Shown here: positions 42,238-51,540 of the stretch, one piece after another
Numbering within the stretch: the first letter of the stretch is position 1
Layout: each line of letters opens with the position of its first letter
DNA from: Ectothiorhodosinus mongolicus
Lineage (GTDB): Bacteria; Pseudomonadota; Gammaproteobacteria; Ectothiorhodospirales; Ectothiorhodospiraceae
Direction of reading: 5' to 3'
Length of the DNA: 64,000 nucleotides
Assembly (NCBI RefSeq): GCF_022406875.1
Contig: NZ_CP023018.1
Span: 717,575 to 781,574, forward strand
Position numbers and translations under genes: made by a program
Notes under the pieces: model-generated
What the model saw: the letters and a program-made list of their open reading frames with translations, nothing else
What the model was told of the DNA's origin: nothing
Database searches by the model: none

Positions 42238-42786
42238 TTAATCAGTGGTATGCGTGGGGTGTAGGCCACCCGGCAAATATTGACCCAGACCCAAACGCGT
42301 CAGCATTTTCACGGCTTGGGTGCCGGCGGTCTTACCCATCACTGCATGAATATGGCTTTCCCAGTCGGGTTCGGTGGTATCGAGTAAATTCTTCAAATAC
42401 AAACCCGCCTCGGTTTCGCCCTCTAAGTCCAACTTACGGCTGAAGAACAGGGTGTCGGGATCCTCACTGCGCGTGGCCAGTCGCCAAAAATCTTCTAAGC
42501 GGCCGCGAATTCGTACATCCCAGTCGCTGTCGGATTTCATTGGCGAGGCCTTCACTCCCTGACCTTGGACCTGAAAACACACGCTGCCGGCATGATCGGT
42601 GACTGCCAGACAAATGCGCTTACCTTCCAAGGGACCCAAGTCTTCAGCAGCAGGCTGGCCTTTGAGCAGATGGTTCAACAACGCACTAAAGACACGGGTA
42701 TGTACTGAATCGGGCAACAGACGCAAAGCCGCACCCAAGGGCAATAGCACAGCGGATTGAGGCAAAGTCATAAGCGGCTTACCCAT
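42238..42786 (-). CDS. ubiT: SCP2-domain ubiquinone factor UbiT
   Basis: This is a 182-residue protein with the SCP2 lipid-binding fold. The [31 protein letters not shown] span matches E. coli UbiT (YhbT), which supports oxygen-independent ubiquinone synthesis. A start at 42771 (MTLPQSAV) is also possible. UbiU and UbiV are not in the window. Presence suggests growth without oxygen. Likely cotranscribed with ilvD and murU. Confidence 0.8.
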   Translation of the reverse strand: MGKPLMTLPQSAVLLPLGAALRLLPDSVHTRVFSALLNHLLKGQPAAEDLGPLEGKRICLAVTDHAGSVCFQVQGQGVKASPMKSDSDWDVRIRGRLEDFWRLATRSEDPDTLFFSRKLDLEGETEAGLYLKNLLDTTEPDWESHIHAVMGKTAGTQAVKMLTRLGLGQYLPGGLHPTHTTD

Positions 42787-42815
42787 ACGAACAAAGCTTG
42801 AATTGACTCACCAGT

Positions 42816-43568
42816 TTACTGGTCTTGGCCGCTGAACCCAACACTATTGGTATCAGGGCTTTTTTGCGCATCGCCCAGATGCTCACGAACCCACCGCAGC
42901 CGCTCGGGTGTTCCGACATCCACCCATGTTCCGGTGAAGAGCTCTCCCGATACTTGATTACGCTGCATCGCCGCCCGCAGCAACGGCGCTAAGGCCAAGC
43001 GCTCGGGGCGGCAGCCCGCAAAAAGGGCTTTGCGGTACCAACCGATGCCGGCAAAGGTGAACTGGCGCGCGCCTTGGGCTTGAAGTAAGCCATTCTTTAA
43101 AGCGAAATCTCCCTGAGGATGATGCGGCGGATTGGGCACCATGACCAGATGTGCCAGCGTTGACTCACCCAGCGCAGGTGACTCATCTGTGGGTAAGTCC
43201 ATGACTAATGGCGGTGGCGTTAGGGGATGCTCGCACCAGATATCACCATTGATCACGGCAAAACACTCTTCTTGAAACAGCGGCAAGGCTTGAACAATAC
43301 CCCCTGCTGTTTCCAAGGCCTCGGCCTCACGCGAGTAAACGATTTCTAAATTCCAAGTGCCGCCATCACCCAAGGCCTTTTCGATCTGTCCGCCCAGATG
43401 CGCCACATTGATTACCACCCGCTGGTAGCCGGCGCGGGAAAGGCGCTCTAGGTGGTGCACGATCAGGGGCCGGCCGGCCACCGGCAGTAGCGGCTTTGGC
43501 GTATGGTCGGTCTGTGGCCGCAGGCGCTCGCCGCGCCCTGCCGCCAGTATCATCGCCTCGGTGGTCAT
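42816..43568 (-). CDS. murU: N-acetylmuramate alpha-1-phosphate uridylyltransferase
   Basis: This is a 250-residue nucleotidyltransferase beginning MTTEAMILAAGRGERLRPQTDHTPKPLL, with VINGDIWCEHPL binding the metal. It turns MurNAc-1-P into UDP-MurNAc in the peptidoglycan-recycling bypass of MurA. The gene for AmgK overlaps it by 4 bp, which decides the assignment over generic sugar nucleotidyltransferases. Confidence 0.9.
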   Translation of the reverse strand: MTTEAMILAAGRGERLRPQTDHTPKPLLPVAGRPLIVHHLERLSRAGYQRVVINVAHLGGQIEKALGDGGTWNLEIVYSREAEALETAGGIVQALPLFQEECFAVINGDIWCEHPLTPPPLVMDLPTDESPALGESTLAHLVMVPNPPHHPQGDFALKNGLLQAQGARQFTFAGIGWYRKALFAGCRPERLALAPLLRAAMQRNQVSGELFTGTWVDVGTPERLRWVREHLGDAQKSPDTNSVGFSGQDQ

Positions 43569-44662
43569 GTGCGTGGTTCCGATGGAGCCGATGCTTCAGG
43601 CTCAGCACGGGCGCTTGAGGCGAGCAACTCTTCCTCGGCGCGCTCCGCCAAGGCTAAGCGCCGCTGCAATGGTAGATATTGCTCAAACCAGGCACGCACG
43701 GGCGCCAGCGCTGGCTGCTGCAATTCTTCATCCAACAAGCGCCAGACCCTAGGCAGGTGCGATAAGTAAGCGGGCTTATGGTCGCGCCGCCATAGGCGCG
43801 TAAAGATGCCGATGATCTTGCTGTTGCGCTGCGCCCCCAAAATCCAATAACTGTCCTCCCAGGCTTGCGGGTTCTCATCCACCAGCGCCTCATAAAAGCG
43901 GCCCTTCATGGCATCGGCCAGCTCGGGAGGCACATCGCGGCGGGCATCGCGCAGCAGCGAGACCAGGTCATACGCGGGATTACCCAAAAGCGCATCCTGG
44001 AAATCCAATAGCCCACAGGCAGAGATGCCGCTGCGCCCGGCCAAAACCATCAGGTTATCGACGTGATAATCGCGCAATACCAAGGTTTGAGGCAGCGTGA
44101 ACACCGCTGGCAGCACCTCTTGCCAAGCCTGAATATAGGCTTGGCGCACCTCATCAGGACAAGGACTTTGCCAAGCTTCTGGCCAATACCAATCCAAAAG
44201 CAGCAGAGCCTCTTGCAGCAGCACCGCCTCGTCATAAGGCGCAATCTCCTGGGCGGCTAAAGTCGGCCAACGCTGCTGCAAGGCCACTAGGGTGTCGGTG
44301 GCCAGGCGATACAAAGCCTCAGGGTCGGCTCCGGCATTCAGAGCGCGGCTAAAGCGGTGATTGCCCAAGTCTTCTAAAAGCGCAAAGCCTTGCTCGGTAT
44401 CCATGGCACGGATCTCGGGCGCGGAAAGCTTTAAGGTGCGCAGATAGGCGTCAATGCGCGCAAACGCCTCCAGAGACTCTTTCTCGGGTGGGGCATCCAT
44501 GACAACCAAGGGCTGTAGCAAGCCCTGCAAACGGTAATAGCGGCGAAAGCTGGCATCGGCATGCAGCGGCTCAGGAACGGGCGCATCGGCACCCAGCACT
44601 TCAGCCACCCAGGCGGTGAGAGCGGCAAAGCGATCGTCTTGTGGAAAGGCGATGGAGGTCAT
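43565..44662 (-). CDS. amgK: N-acetylmuramate/N-acetylglucosamine anomeric kinase
   Basis: This is a 365-residue aminoglycoside-phosphotransferase-fold kinase. The catalytic loop is VLRDYHVDNLMVL and the metal loop GLLDFQDALLGNPAYDLVSLLRDARR. It phosphorylates recycled MurNAc at C1 for MurU, a route that can give intrinsic fosfomycin tolerance. The ATG at 44662 (MTSIAFPQDDRF) is chosen over 44737, which would overlap the divergent glgX. Confidence 0.9.
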   Translation of the reverse strand: MTSIAFPQDDRFAALTAWVAEVLGADAPVPEPLHADASFRRYYRLQGLLQPLVVMDAPPEKESLEAFARIDAYLRTLKLSAPEIRAMDTEQGFALLEDLGNHRFSRALNAGADPEALYRLATDTLVALQQRWPTLAAQEIAPYDEAVLLQEALLLLDWYWPEAWQSPCPDEVRQAYIQAWQEVLPAVFTLPQTLVLRDYHVDNLMVLAGRSGISACGLLDFQDALLGNPAYDLVSLLRDARRDVPPELADAMKGRFYEALVDENPQAWEDSYWILGAQRNSKIIGIFTRLWRRDHKPAYLSHLPRVWRLLDEELQQPALAPVRAWFEQYLPLQRRLALAERAEEELLASSARAEPEASAPSEPRT

Positions 44663-44735
44663 GTTGTGCGGCTTAGGGGCTTGTTTGACCAGTGTACTTT
44701 GCCGATTATGGCACGATCGTGAATAAGGAATGGGC

Positions 44736-46892
44736 ATGAACGTCGCTGACTGGGCTGTCTGGCCTGGAACCCCCTACCCGCTGGGCGCCACTTGGGATGG
44801 CGAGGGCGTCAACTTTGCGCTGTTCTCAGAACATGCGGAGAAGGTCGAGCTCTGTTTGTTCGAGCCCGGCCAGCCATTGGAAAACACGCGCATCCCCATG
44901 CGCTGGCAAACCGATCAGGTGTTCCATTGCTATTTGCCTGAGGCGCGCCCTGGTCAGCTTTATGGGTATCGGGTGTATGGGCCCTATGATCCGGCTGCAG
45001 GGCATCGCTTTAACCCGCATAAGCTCTTGCTGGATCCCTATGCTAAGTCGTTGATTGGCAACGTGCGCTGGAGCGACTCGCTGTTTGGCTATACCGTGGG
45101 CGAGGCAGAAGACGATGAGGTGATGGATACCCGCGATTCCGCCGCTGGCATGCCGCGCTGCGAAGTCGTGGATACGGCTTTTACTTGGGGCGACGACCGC
45201 CGCCCGGCGACTCCCTGGCATGACACCATCATCTATGAGCTGCACGTCAAAGGCTTTACCCGCTTAAATGAGCAGGTGCATCCCAAGCTGCGCGGCACGT
45301 ATGCGGGCTTAGCCACGGCGCCGGTGATTGCTTATCTCAAGCGCCTCGGCGTGACCGCCGTGGAACTGATGCCGGTACATAGCTTTCTGGATGACCGACG
45401 CTTGGTGGACCTGGGCCTGAAGAATTATTGGGGCTACAACACCGCCAGTTATTTTTCGCCAGAGACTCGCTACAGCGCCTCAGGGCAGATTAATGAATTC
45501 AAAACCATGGTCAAAACCCTGCATTCGGCCGGCATCGAGGTGATTTTGGATGTGGTGTACAACCACACGGCCGAGGGCAATCACTTGGGCCCGACGCTGT
45601 CCTTTCGCGGCATTGATAACAGCGCTTATTACCGCTTGTTGGGTGACAACCGGGCGCATTACATGGACTACACGGGCTGTGGTAATACGCTGAATATGCA
45701 ACATCCGCGGGTGTTGCAGCTGATCATGGATTCGCTGCGCTATTGGGTGCAGGAGATGCATGTCGATGGTTTCCGCTTTGACCTGGCCTCAGCTCTGGCC
45801 AGGGAACTGCATGAAGTCGACCGCTTGGGGGCGTTTTTTGACATTATCCACCAAGACCCGATTTTGTCGCAGGTGAAGCTGATTGCCGAGCCCTGGGACT
45901 TGGGCGAAGGCGGCTATCAGGTGGGCAATTTCCCGGTGGGCTGGACCGAATGGAATGGCCGTTATCGCGATAGTCTGCGGGCTTATTGGAAGGGTCAGGG
46001 TGAGGTGTTGGGCGATGTCGCCTTTCGCTTAACCGGCTCCTCGGACTTATATGAATCCAGCGGCCGGCGCCCCTATGCCAGCATCAATTTCGTCACCTGC
46101 CATGATGGCTTCACCTTAGCGGATTTGGTGAGTTACAACGATAAACACAATCAGGCCAATGGTGAGGACAACCGTGATGGTGAAAGCCATAACCTGTCTT
46201 GGAATTGCGGCGTTGAGGGGCCTTCGGATGACCCCAAGATCTGTGCGCTGCGCGCCCGCCAGCAGCGTAATTTTTTAGCGACACTGTTCTTTTCGCAGGG
46301 CATTCCCATGTTGCTCTCTGGTGATGAGCGCGGCCGCAGCCAGGGTGGAAACAACAACGCCTACTGTCAGGACAATGAAATCTCTTGGTTGAACTGGGCC
46401 TTGAACGAAGAGCAAGGCCACCTCTTGGCGTTCACGCAGCATGTGATCCAACTGCGTAAAACGCATCCGGCGCTGCGGCGCCGACACTTCTTTCAGGGCC
46501 GCTCCGCGATGGGGGCGCCGGTCAAAGACTTGGTCTGGCTCAAACCCGATGGACTGGAGATGCAAGATGCCGACTGGGAACAAGGCTATGCGCGTAGCCT
46601 CGGCATGCTCATCGCTGGGGATTTATTTGAGGAATACGATGAGCGGGGACGGCGGGTACAGGACAATGATCTGTTGTTGCTGATGAACTCGGGCGATGAA
46701 CCGATTGCCTTTCGCCTACCTTCAGAGCCGGCACGCACGCGTTGGGAGGTCTTGTTGGATACGCATTTCCCGCGCGGTTTAAGGCCTGACCAAAGAGCTT
46801 TTCATACGCAAGAGATTTATCCCTTGCATGAACGCTCACTGGTCTTATTGTGCAACGTCAGCCGTCCGGTGCCGCGGGTGAACGGGGTTTAG
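44736..46892 (+). CDS. glgX: Glycogen debranching enzyme
   Basis: This is a 718-residue GH13 enzyme with an N-terminal CBM48 ([19 protein letters not shown]). GH13 regions are [25 protein letters not shown] (nucleophile Asp), [14 protein letters not shown] (acid Glu) and FVTCHDGF. It hydrolyses alpha-1,6 branches. AAGGA stands 6-7 bp before the ATG at 44736, making that start better than 44730. No other glycogen gene lies in the window. Confidence 0.93.
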   Translation: MNVADWAVWPGTPYPLGATWDGEGVNFALFSEHAEKVELCLFEPGQPLENTRIPMRWQTDQVFHCYLPEARPGQLYGYRVYGPYDPAAGHRFNPHKLLLDPYAKSLIGNVRWSDSLFGYTVGEAEDDEVMDTRDSAAGMPRCEVVDTAFTWGDDRRPATPWHDTIIYELHVKGFTRLNEQVHPKLRGTYAGLATAPVIAYLKRLGVTAVELMPVHSFLDDRRLVDLGLKNYWGYNTASYFSPETRYSASGQINEFKTMVKTLHSAGIEVILDVVYNHTAEGNHLGPTLSFRGIDNSAYYRLLGDNRAHYMDYTGCGNTLNMQHPRVLQLIMDSLRYWVQEMHVDGFRFDLASALARELHEVDRLGAFFDIIHQDPILSQVKLIAEPWDLGEGGYQVGNFPVGWTEWNGRYRDSLRAYWKGQGEVLGDVAFRLTGSSDLYESSGRRPYASINFVTCHDGFTLADLVSYNDKHNQANGEDNRDGESHNLSWNCGVEGPSDDPKICALRARQQRNFLATLFFSQGIPMLLSGDERGRSQGGNNNAYCQDNEISWLNWALNEEQGHLLAFTQHVIQLRKTHPALRRRHFFQGRSAMGAPVKDLVWLKPDGLEMQDADWEQGYARSLGMLIAGDLFEEYDERGRRVQDNDLLLLMNSGDEPIAFRLPSEPARTRWEVLLDTHFPRGLRPDQRAFHTQEIYPLHERSLVLLCNVSRPVPRVNGV

Positions 46893-46929
46893 TATACTGG
46901 GGCCACATTTGGCGCTTGGACAGGGCATC

Positions 46930-48246
46930 GTGAAACAGCAGGCAAGCATACCTCCCGTCGCATGGTTCAGAGACGCTGCGCCCTACATCAATGCGCATCG
47001 CGATCGTACCTTTGTGATTGCTTTTGATGGCGAGGCGGCGCTGCAGGAGAATTTTGCGGCTTTGCTGCACGACATCGCTATTTTGCAAACCCTGGGCGTG
47101 CGTCTGGTGCTGGTGCATGGCGCCCGGCCGCAGATCGAGCAGCGCCTCGAAAGCCAAGGCGCGCAAATACGCTACGTTAACGGCCTGCGCCTCACTGATG
47201 ACCAAGCCCTACAGGCCGTCAAAGAAGCCGCGGGCTGTCTGCGCGCGGAAATCGAAGCCCTGCTGTCCATGGGTCTGGCCAACACCCCTATGTCGGGCGT
47301 TCGCCTGCGCGTGGCTTCAGGTAATTTCATCACCGCCAGACCCCTAGGGGTGCGCGATGGGGTCGATTATCAACACACGGGCGAAGTGCGGCGAGTGGAT
47401 ACCGCCGGCATTCGTTCCCGCTTGGCCGGCGCCGAGTTGGTGCTTTTGCCGCCTCTGGGCTATTCCCCCACGGGTGAGATCTTTAATTTGAGCGCTGAGG
47501 ATGTGGCGGTGGCCACGGCCGTGGCGCTGCAAGCCGACAAGCTGATTTTTCTCTCGGATACTGCGGCGCTGCGCCAAGGCGGTGAGACGGTGACGCATCT
47601 GAGCTCGGATCAGGCGGCGGCATGGCTCAATAGTGAGCATCCGCTGAATGATGAACTGGTTTGGCATTTAGAAAGCGCGGTGGCGGCCTGCCGGCAAGGC
47701 GTCCCAAAAACGCATATCGTCAATCGCCATGAAGATGGCGCACTTTTGCTTGAGCTATACACCCGCGAAGGTGCTGGGATCTTGGTCACCGGCGAGCCCT
47801 ATGAGCGGCTGCGCCCGGCCAGCATCGAAGATATCGGCGGCATTCTTGAACTCATCGAGCCACTGGAAGCCGAGGGAATTTTGGTGCGGCGCTCGCGCGA
47901 ACAATTGGAGTTGGAGATCGAGCGCTTCACGGTGATTGAGCAAGACGGCATGATTTTGGCGTGCGCGGCGCTGCTGCCGTTTGCTGCTGAGGGCGTGGCT
48001 GAGCTGGCCTGTGTTGCCGTGCACCCGGAATATCGGCGCGGTGGCCGCGCGGAGACCTTGGTGGAGCACCTACAAGCCGAGGCCGGGCGACTGGGCATTG
48101 GCCAGCTGTTCGTGCTGACCACGCGCACAGCGCACTGGTTTCAAGAGCGGGGTTTCCAAGCCGGCGACATCGAGGCCCTGCCGGTGGATCGGCGCGAGCT
48201 TTATAACTATCAGCGCAATTCCAAGATCTTTGTTAAACGCTTGTAG
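46930..48246 (+). CDS. argA: Amino-acid N-acetyltransferase (N-acetylglutamate synthase)
   Basis: This is a 438-residue protein with an amino-acid kinase domain (residues 1-280; LVLVHGARPQIEQRL, NGLRLTDDQALQAVKEAAG) and a C-terminal GNAT domain (ELACVAVHPEYRRGGRAETLVEHL). It catalyses the first step of arginine synthesis and is usually inhibited by arginine. The GTG at 46930, with GGACAGG upstream, is preferred to a TTG at 46909. A TATACT at 46893-46898 may be its -10. Confidence 0.94.
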   Translation: MKQQASIPPVAWFRDAAPYINAHRDRTFVIAFDGEAALQENFAALLHDIAILQTLGVRLVLVHGARPQIEQRLESQGAQIRYVNGLRLTDDQALQAVKEAAGCLRAEIEALLSMGLANTPMSGVRLRVASGNFITARPLGVRDGVDYQHTGEVRRVDTAGIRSRLAGAELVLLPPLGYSPTGEIFNLSAEDVAVATAVALQADKLIFLSDTAALRQGGETVTHLSSDQAAAWLNSEHPLNDELVWHLESAVAACRQGVPKTHIVNRHEDGALLLELYTREGAGILVTGEPYERLRPASIEDIGGILELIEPLEAEGILVRRSREQLELEIERFTVIEQDGMILACAALLPFAAEGVAELACVAVHPEYRRGGRAETLVEHLQAEAGRLGIGQLFVLTTRTAHWFQERGFQAGDIEALPVDRRELYNYQRNSKIFVKRL

Positions 48247-48281
48247 CGCCTAGCTTGTGCGGAAAGATCCCGCCGTAATGA

Positions 48282-49622
48282 TCAGGGGATCAAGCGCGCC
48301 ATGAGATCGTGTTCGTCAGCGGACTCGACCTGCACCGTCACAAATTCCCCCACGGGCAGATGCGCGGCATCGGGGATATGTACCAGGCCATCAATCTCAG
48401 GCGCATCGGCGCTGGAGCGGCCAATGGCGGTCCCAGTCTCATCCACTGCATCAATCAGCACCTTCAGGCTTTTACCGACCTTGGCTTGCAGGCGGGCGGC
48501 ACTGATTTGCGCCTGGGCGTTCATGAACGCGGCGCGGCGCTCTTCTTTAACTGCTTCGGGGACAGCACCCGGCAAATCATTGGCCGGCGCACCATCGACC
48601 GGCGAATAAGCAAAACATCCGACACGATCGAGCTGGGCCACCTCGATAAACTCCATCAGCGTCTCGAAGTCTTCATGCGTCTCGCCGGGAAAACCAACGA
48701 TAAAGGTGCTGCGCAAAGTGATGTCCGGACAGATCTCGCGCCAGCGGGCGATGCGCTCGAGCATGCGTTCAGCCGCGGCTGGGCGGCGCATGGATTTGAG
48801 AATCTTGGGACTGCCGTGCTGCATCGGCACATCCAGATAGGGCAGGATCTTGGCATCGCGCATCAGTGGCAGCAGATTATCGACATGCGGATAGGGGTAG
48901 ACGTAATGCATGCGCACCCAGACCCCCAGCTCACCCAGCGCCTCCGCCAAAGACTGCACATGCGTGCGCACCGGACGCCCGCCCCAAAACCCGGTGCGGT
49001 ATTTCACATCCACCCCATAGGCGCTGGTGTCTTGGGAGATCACCAAAATTTCTTTAACGCCGGCCTCGACCAAGCGCTGCGCTTCATCCAGCACATCACC
49101 GATCGGACGACTGACGAGATCGCCGCGAAAATGCGGAATAATGCAAAAGCTGCAGCGGTGATTGCAGCCTTCCGAGATCTTTAAATAGGCGTAATGCCGC
49201 GGGGTGAGGCGAATCCCTTGGGGCGGCACCAGGCTGGTGTAAGGGTCATGAGGTGCCGGCAAATGTTCATGCACATGACCCATGACGGTCTCAAAAGCAT
49301 GCGGACCGGAGATCGCCAGGACCTCTGGATGCGCCTCGCGAATGCGCTCGGCATCGGCGCCCAAACAGCCGGTGACGATCACCCGACCATTTTCCGCTAG
49401 CGCCTCACCGATGGCGTCCAAAGACTCTTCGACCGCCGCATCAATAAAGCCGCAGGTATTGATGATCACCAAATCCGCACCGTCATAGCTGGGGCTGATC
49501 GCATAGCCCTCGGCGCGCAGCCGCGTCAGTATGTGCTCAGAGTCAGATAAAGCCTTGGGACAGCCCAGGCTGACAAAGCCAATCTGAGGGTTTTGAACGG
49601 GTGGGGAGACGACAGAATTCAT
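48282..49622 (-). CDS. rimO: Ribosomal protein S12 methylthiotransferase
   Basis: This is a 446-residue radical-SAM enzyme that methylthiolates Asp88 of ribosomal protein S12. It has the N-terminal MTTase domain ([15 protein letters not shown]), the radical-SAM [11 protein letters not shown] motif and a C-terminal TRAM domain. An upstream frame to 49697 exists, but the ATG at 49622 ([15 protein letters not shown]) fits the family. It converges with argA. Confidence 0.94.
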   Translation of the reverse strand: MNSVVSPPVQNPQIGFVSLGCPKALSDSEHILTRLRAEGYAISPSYDGADLVIINTCGFIDAAVEESLDAIGEALAENGRVIVTGCLGADAERIREAHPEVLAISGPHAFETVMGHVHEHLPAPHDPYTSLVPPQGIRLTPRHYAYLKISEGCNHRCSFCIIPHFRGDLVSRPIGDVLDEAQRLVEAGVKEILVISQDTSAYGVDVKYRTGFWGGRPVRTHVQSLAEALGELGVWVRMHYVYPYPHVDNLLPLMRDAKILPYLDVPMQHGSPKILKSMRRPAAAERMLERIARWREICPDITLRSTFIVGFPGETHEDFETLMEFIEVAQLDRVGCFAYSPVDGAPANDLPGAVPEAVKEERRAAFMNAQAQISAARLQAKVGKSLKVLIDAVDETGTAIGRSSADAPEIDGLVHIPDAAHLPVGEFVTVQVESADEHDLMARLIP

Positions 49623-49838
49623 GGTAATTGGGTATTGACCTGAAAAAGTTATGCACAAAGGTGGTTCGCTTGCACCGCTATCAAAGGCGACTTGCATTAT
49701 GTTGGTGCGTGAATATTAGCAAATGAAATTTTACTTTTAAAAACAGATGGTTATGATTATGGTCAGAAAATAACCAAAGTGAGCGTCAGGTCGCAACGAC
49801 GCGGCTTGGGCTGTGTTTTCAGACTTTCGTCCACATAC

Positions 49839-49861
49839 TTATCCACAGCTTTTGTGGAAAA
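49839..49861. promoter_or_regulatory. Convergent DnaA-box-like pair
   Basis: TTATCCACA is a perfect consensus DnaA box; 5 bp later TGTGGAAAA is a near-consensus box in reverse. Together they form a dyad with one mismatch. It may bind DnaA as a regulatory or titration site, or be another protein's operator. Confidence 0.4.
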
Positions 49862-49964
49862 CTCCAAAAAATCCATACAGACAAGGGCCTTAGCTGCCAA
49901 GCCTAAAGCTTCATTCGCAGATTGCTGCCTAAAGCTCAGTTATCCATTCTGCGCAGTCAAATGC

Positions 49965-49993
49965 TTGAGACTTACGCGGCAATACAGTATATT
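49965..49993 (+). promoter_or_regulatory. rpmE: Sigma-70 promoter of rpmE
   Basis: TTGAGA (49965-49970), a 17-bp spacer, then TATATT (49988-49993), followed by C-rich start-site sequence 44 bp before the rpmE ATG. Confidence 0.75.
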
Positions 49994-50037
49994 GCCCCCC
50001 TTTTCCCAGCGCCACAGGCTTTTAAGAGGCTGCCTGA

Positions 50038-50241
50038 ATGAAAGCGGATATCCATCCCGAATACCATGAAGTGACTGTCAGCTGTAGCTGCGGCAATTCT
50101 TTTCAAACGCGAACCACCCATGCCGGCGGTTCCTTGAGCGTGGAAGTATGTTCTGCTTGCCACCCGTTCTACACCGGCAAGCAAAAAATGTTGGACAGCG
50201 CCGGACAGGTGGACAAGTTCCGCCGTCGTTACGGGCGTTGA
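50038..50241 (+). CDS. rpmE: 50S ribosomal protein L31
   Basis: This is a 67-residue ribosomal protein of the zinc-binding type, with Cys16, Cys18, Cys38 and Cys41 (SCSC and [12 protein letters not shown]). The ATG has AAGAGG upstream. A sigma-70 promoter lies 44 bp before it and a terminator 36 bp after the stop, so it is probably monocistronic. Confidence 0.97.
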   Translation: MKADIHPEYHEVTVSCSCGNSFQTRTTHAGGSLSVEVCSACHPFYTGKQKMLDSAGQVDKFRRRYGR

Positions 50242-50268
50242 TCACTGGCCTTGTTGTCAGTCAACAAG

Positions 50269-51066
50269 GTGCTACGAAAGGCGCTGGTATCCGGCGCCTT
50301 TTTTGTGTTTGCCGCGTGGCTCAATCCCACGCAGGCACTGCCCCCCAGTTGTCAGAACTTAAGCGTCGAGGGCGAGCCCGCCACGGTTGAGTTTGTCATT
50401 GATGGCGACACCGTGCGCCTTAGCGATGATACACGGGTGCGCCTGATTGGCTTGGACACCCCTGAGATATTTTGGCGCAATGCCGACCGGGATCCTGAGC
50501 CTTATGCGATCGAGGCGCGCGAGGTGCTCATTCAGCTGGTTGAAGATCATGACGCTGTCTTCGTATTTGTCGATGATGTTCGCCCTGAGGATCGCTTCGG
50601 CCGGCGCTTAGCGCATATGTTCACCTCCGATGGTGTGCCCGTGGCCGCGCTGCTGATGGCCGAGGGCTTGGCGACGCGGATGATTTTCCCGCCCAATCAT
50701 CTTTTTGCCGATTGCTATAGGGATGCTGAGAATCAGGCACGCGCAGCGAACCTCAGACTCTGGAGCCTAGATGAAACTCAACCGATTCCCAGCACCCACC
50801 TCAGCGAAGACATGCGCGGTTATCAGTTCATCACCGGCCGGGTCACCCGCATCGGCTTTGGGCGGCGCTCGGTATGGATTAATCTGGAGGGCCGCGCCGC
50901 GCTTCGCGTCGACCATGGCGACCTGGGCTATTTTGATGGCATCGACTTTGAAGAGCTGGTGGGTGAGCGCGTTGAAGCCCGGGGCTTTATGTATGTCTCG
51001 CGGGGCGAGAATCGCATTAACCTGCGCCATCCCATCGATCTGGTTGTGCTCGAAAGCCAACCCTAG
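50269..51066 (+). CDS. Secreted thermonuclease-family protein (SNase-like)
   Basis: This is a 265-residue protein. A signal peptide (LRKALVSGAFFVFAAWLNPTQA) precedes an SNase domain: FVIDGDTVRLSDDTRVRLIGLDTPE supplies Asp, Arg and Glu of the active site, and EDRFGRRLAHMF the second Arg. A C-terminal extension of about 90 residues may be an OB-like domain. I place the start at GTG 50269; TTG codons at 50251 and 50254 are possible. The rpmE terminator hairpin lies inside its signal-peptide codons. Confidence 0.82.
   Translation: MLRKALVSGAFFVFAAWLNPTQALPPSCQNLSVEGEPATVEFVIDGDTVRLSDDTRVRLIGLDTPEIFWRNADRDPEPYAIEAREVLIQLVEDHDAVFVFVDDVRPEDRFGRRLAHMFTSDGVPVAALLMAEGLATRMIFPPNHLFADCYRDAENQARAANLRLWSLDETQPIPSTHLSEDMRGYQFITGRVTRIGFGRRSVWINLEGRAALRVDHGDLGYFDGIDFEELVGERVEARGFMYVSRGENRINLRHPIDLVVLESQP
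50277..50304 (+). terminator. Intrinsic terminator of rpmE inside the nuclease gene
   Basis: AAAGGCGC (50277-50284) pairs with GCGCCTTT (50294-50301), and the T-run continues to 50304. The hairpin lies 36 bp after the rpmE stop and within the signal-peptide codons of the next gene. Confidence 0.75.
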
Positions 51067-51076
51067 GCCTGCCCTG

Positions 51077-51138
51077 AACAAACTGGCGACCCTTAGGCCG
51101 CCAGCGGTGTTAGCAGAAAATAAATCTGTCCCGGTTTT
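51077..51138. repeat. 62-bp direct repeat, left copy, flanking the HipBA module
   Basis: It consists of a 40-bp segment with a GC-rich stem-loop (ACTGGCG, CTTA, CGCCAG words) plus an inverse copy of the dispersed repeat ending CCGGTTTT. It matches 52810-52871 at 59 of 62 positions. Confidence 0.92.
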
Positions 51139-51158
51139 GATTGATATGTTCTATAATT

Positions 51159-51183
51159 AGATCTCAAAATACTTTAGTGATCT
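51159..51183. promoter_or_regulatory. Candidate HipB operator and -10 region
   Basis: TATAAT at 51152-51157 is a good -10, with no clear -35 because dispersed-repeat DNA fills that position. Just downstream a 25-bp imperfect dyad begins AGATC and ends GATCT. It sits 19-43 bp before the antitoxin ATG. Confidence 0.5.
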
Positions 51184-51201
51184 TTTCATGGAACATTGCT
51201 G

Positions 51202-51540
51202 ATGAGCAAGCCTGTCACGCGCAGCTATTCACGTTATGCCCGCGAGGCCACTGAACTGCTAGGAAATTTAATTCGCAGCACGCGGATAGACCGGGGTATG
51301 ACCATCGCCGAACTGGCTGAACGGGCCGGCATATCGCGTGGCTTGGTGTACCGCATCGAATCTGGAGACATGGGCTGCTCCATTGGCGCTAGTTTTGAGC
51401 TGGCCGCTATTTTGGGCATCCCGTTATTCAATGCAGATCCTCAGACCTTGAGCCGGCACTTGGCTAGCTTGCAAGATAGACTCAGCCTCTTGCCCCAATC
51501 CGTGCGCTCCAGCGCGAAGAACTTAAAAGATGATTTCTAA
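51202..51540 (+). CDS. hipB: HipB-like HTH antitoxin/repressor
   Basis: This is a 112-residue XRE-family protein. The HTH lies at about 25-75 (STRIDRGMTIAELAERAGISRGLVYRIESGD). The final codons overlap the kinase gene by 11 bp, the standard HipBA arrangement. It should repress its own promoter and neutralise HipA. The ATG at 51202 is preferred; a TTG at 51196 would add two residues. Confidence 0.85.
   Translation: MSKPVTRSYSRYAREATELLGNLIRSTRIDRGMTIAELAERAGISRGLVYRIESGDMGCSIGASFELAAILGIPLFNADPQTLSRHLASLQDRLSLLPQSVRSSAKNLKDDF

Larger units (their letters stand above)
49623..50037. other. Divergent intergenic region between rimO and rpmE
   Basis: A 415-bp gap without a gene. It holds a DnaA-box-like pair, TTATCCACA (49839-49847) and TGTGGAAAA (49853-49861), facing each other; a GGTTAT/ATAACC dyad at 49749-49775; and the rpmE promoter at 49965-49993. 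Nothing else was recognised. Confidence 0.6.

Noticed and set aside
49839-49861. Chromosomal replication origin
   Set aside because: Only two boxes are present, without an AT-rich unwinding region, more boxes, or dnaA, dnaN or gidA nearby.
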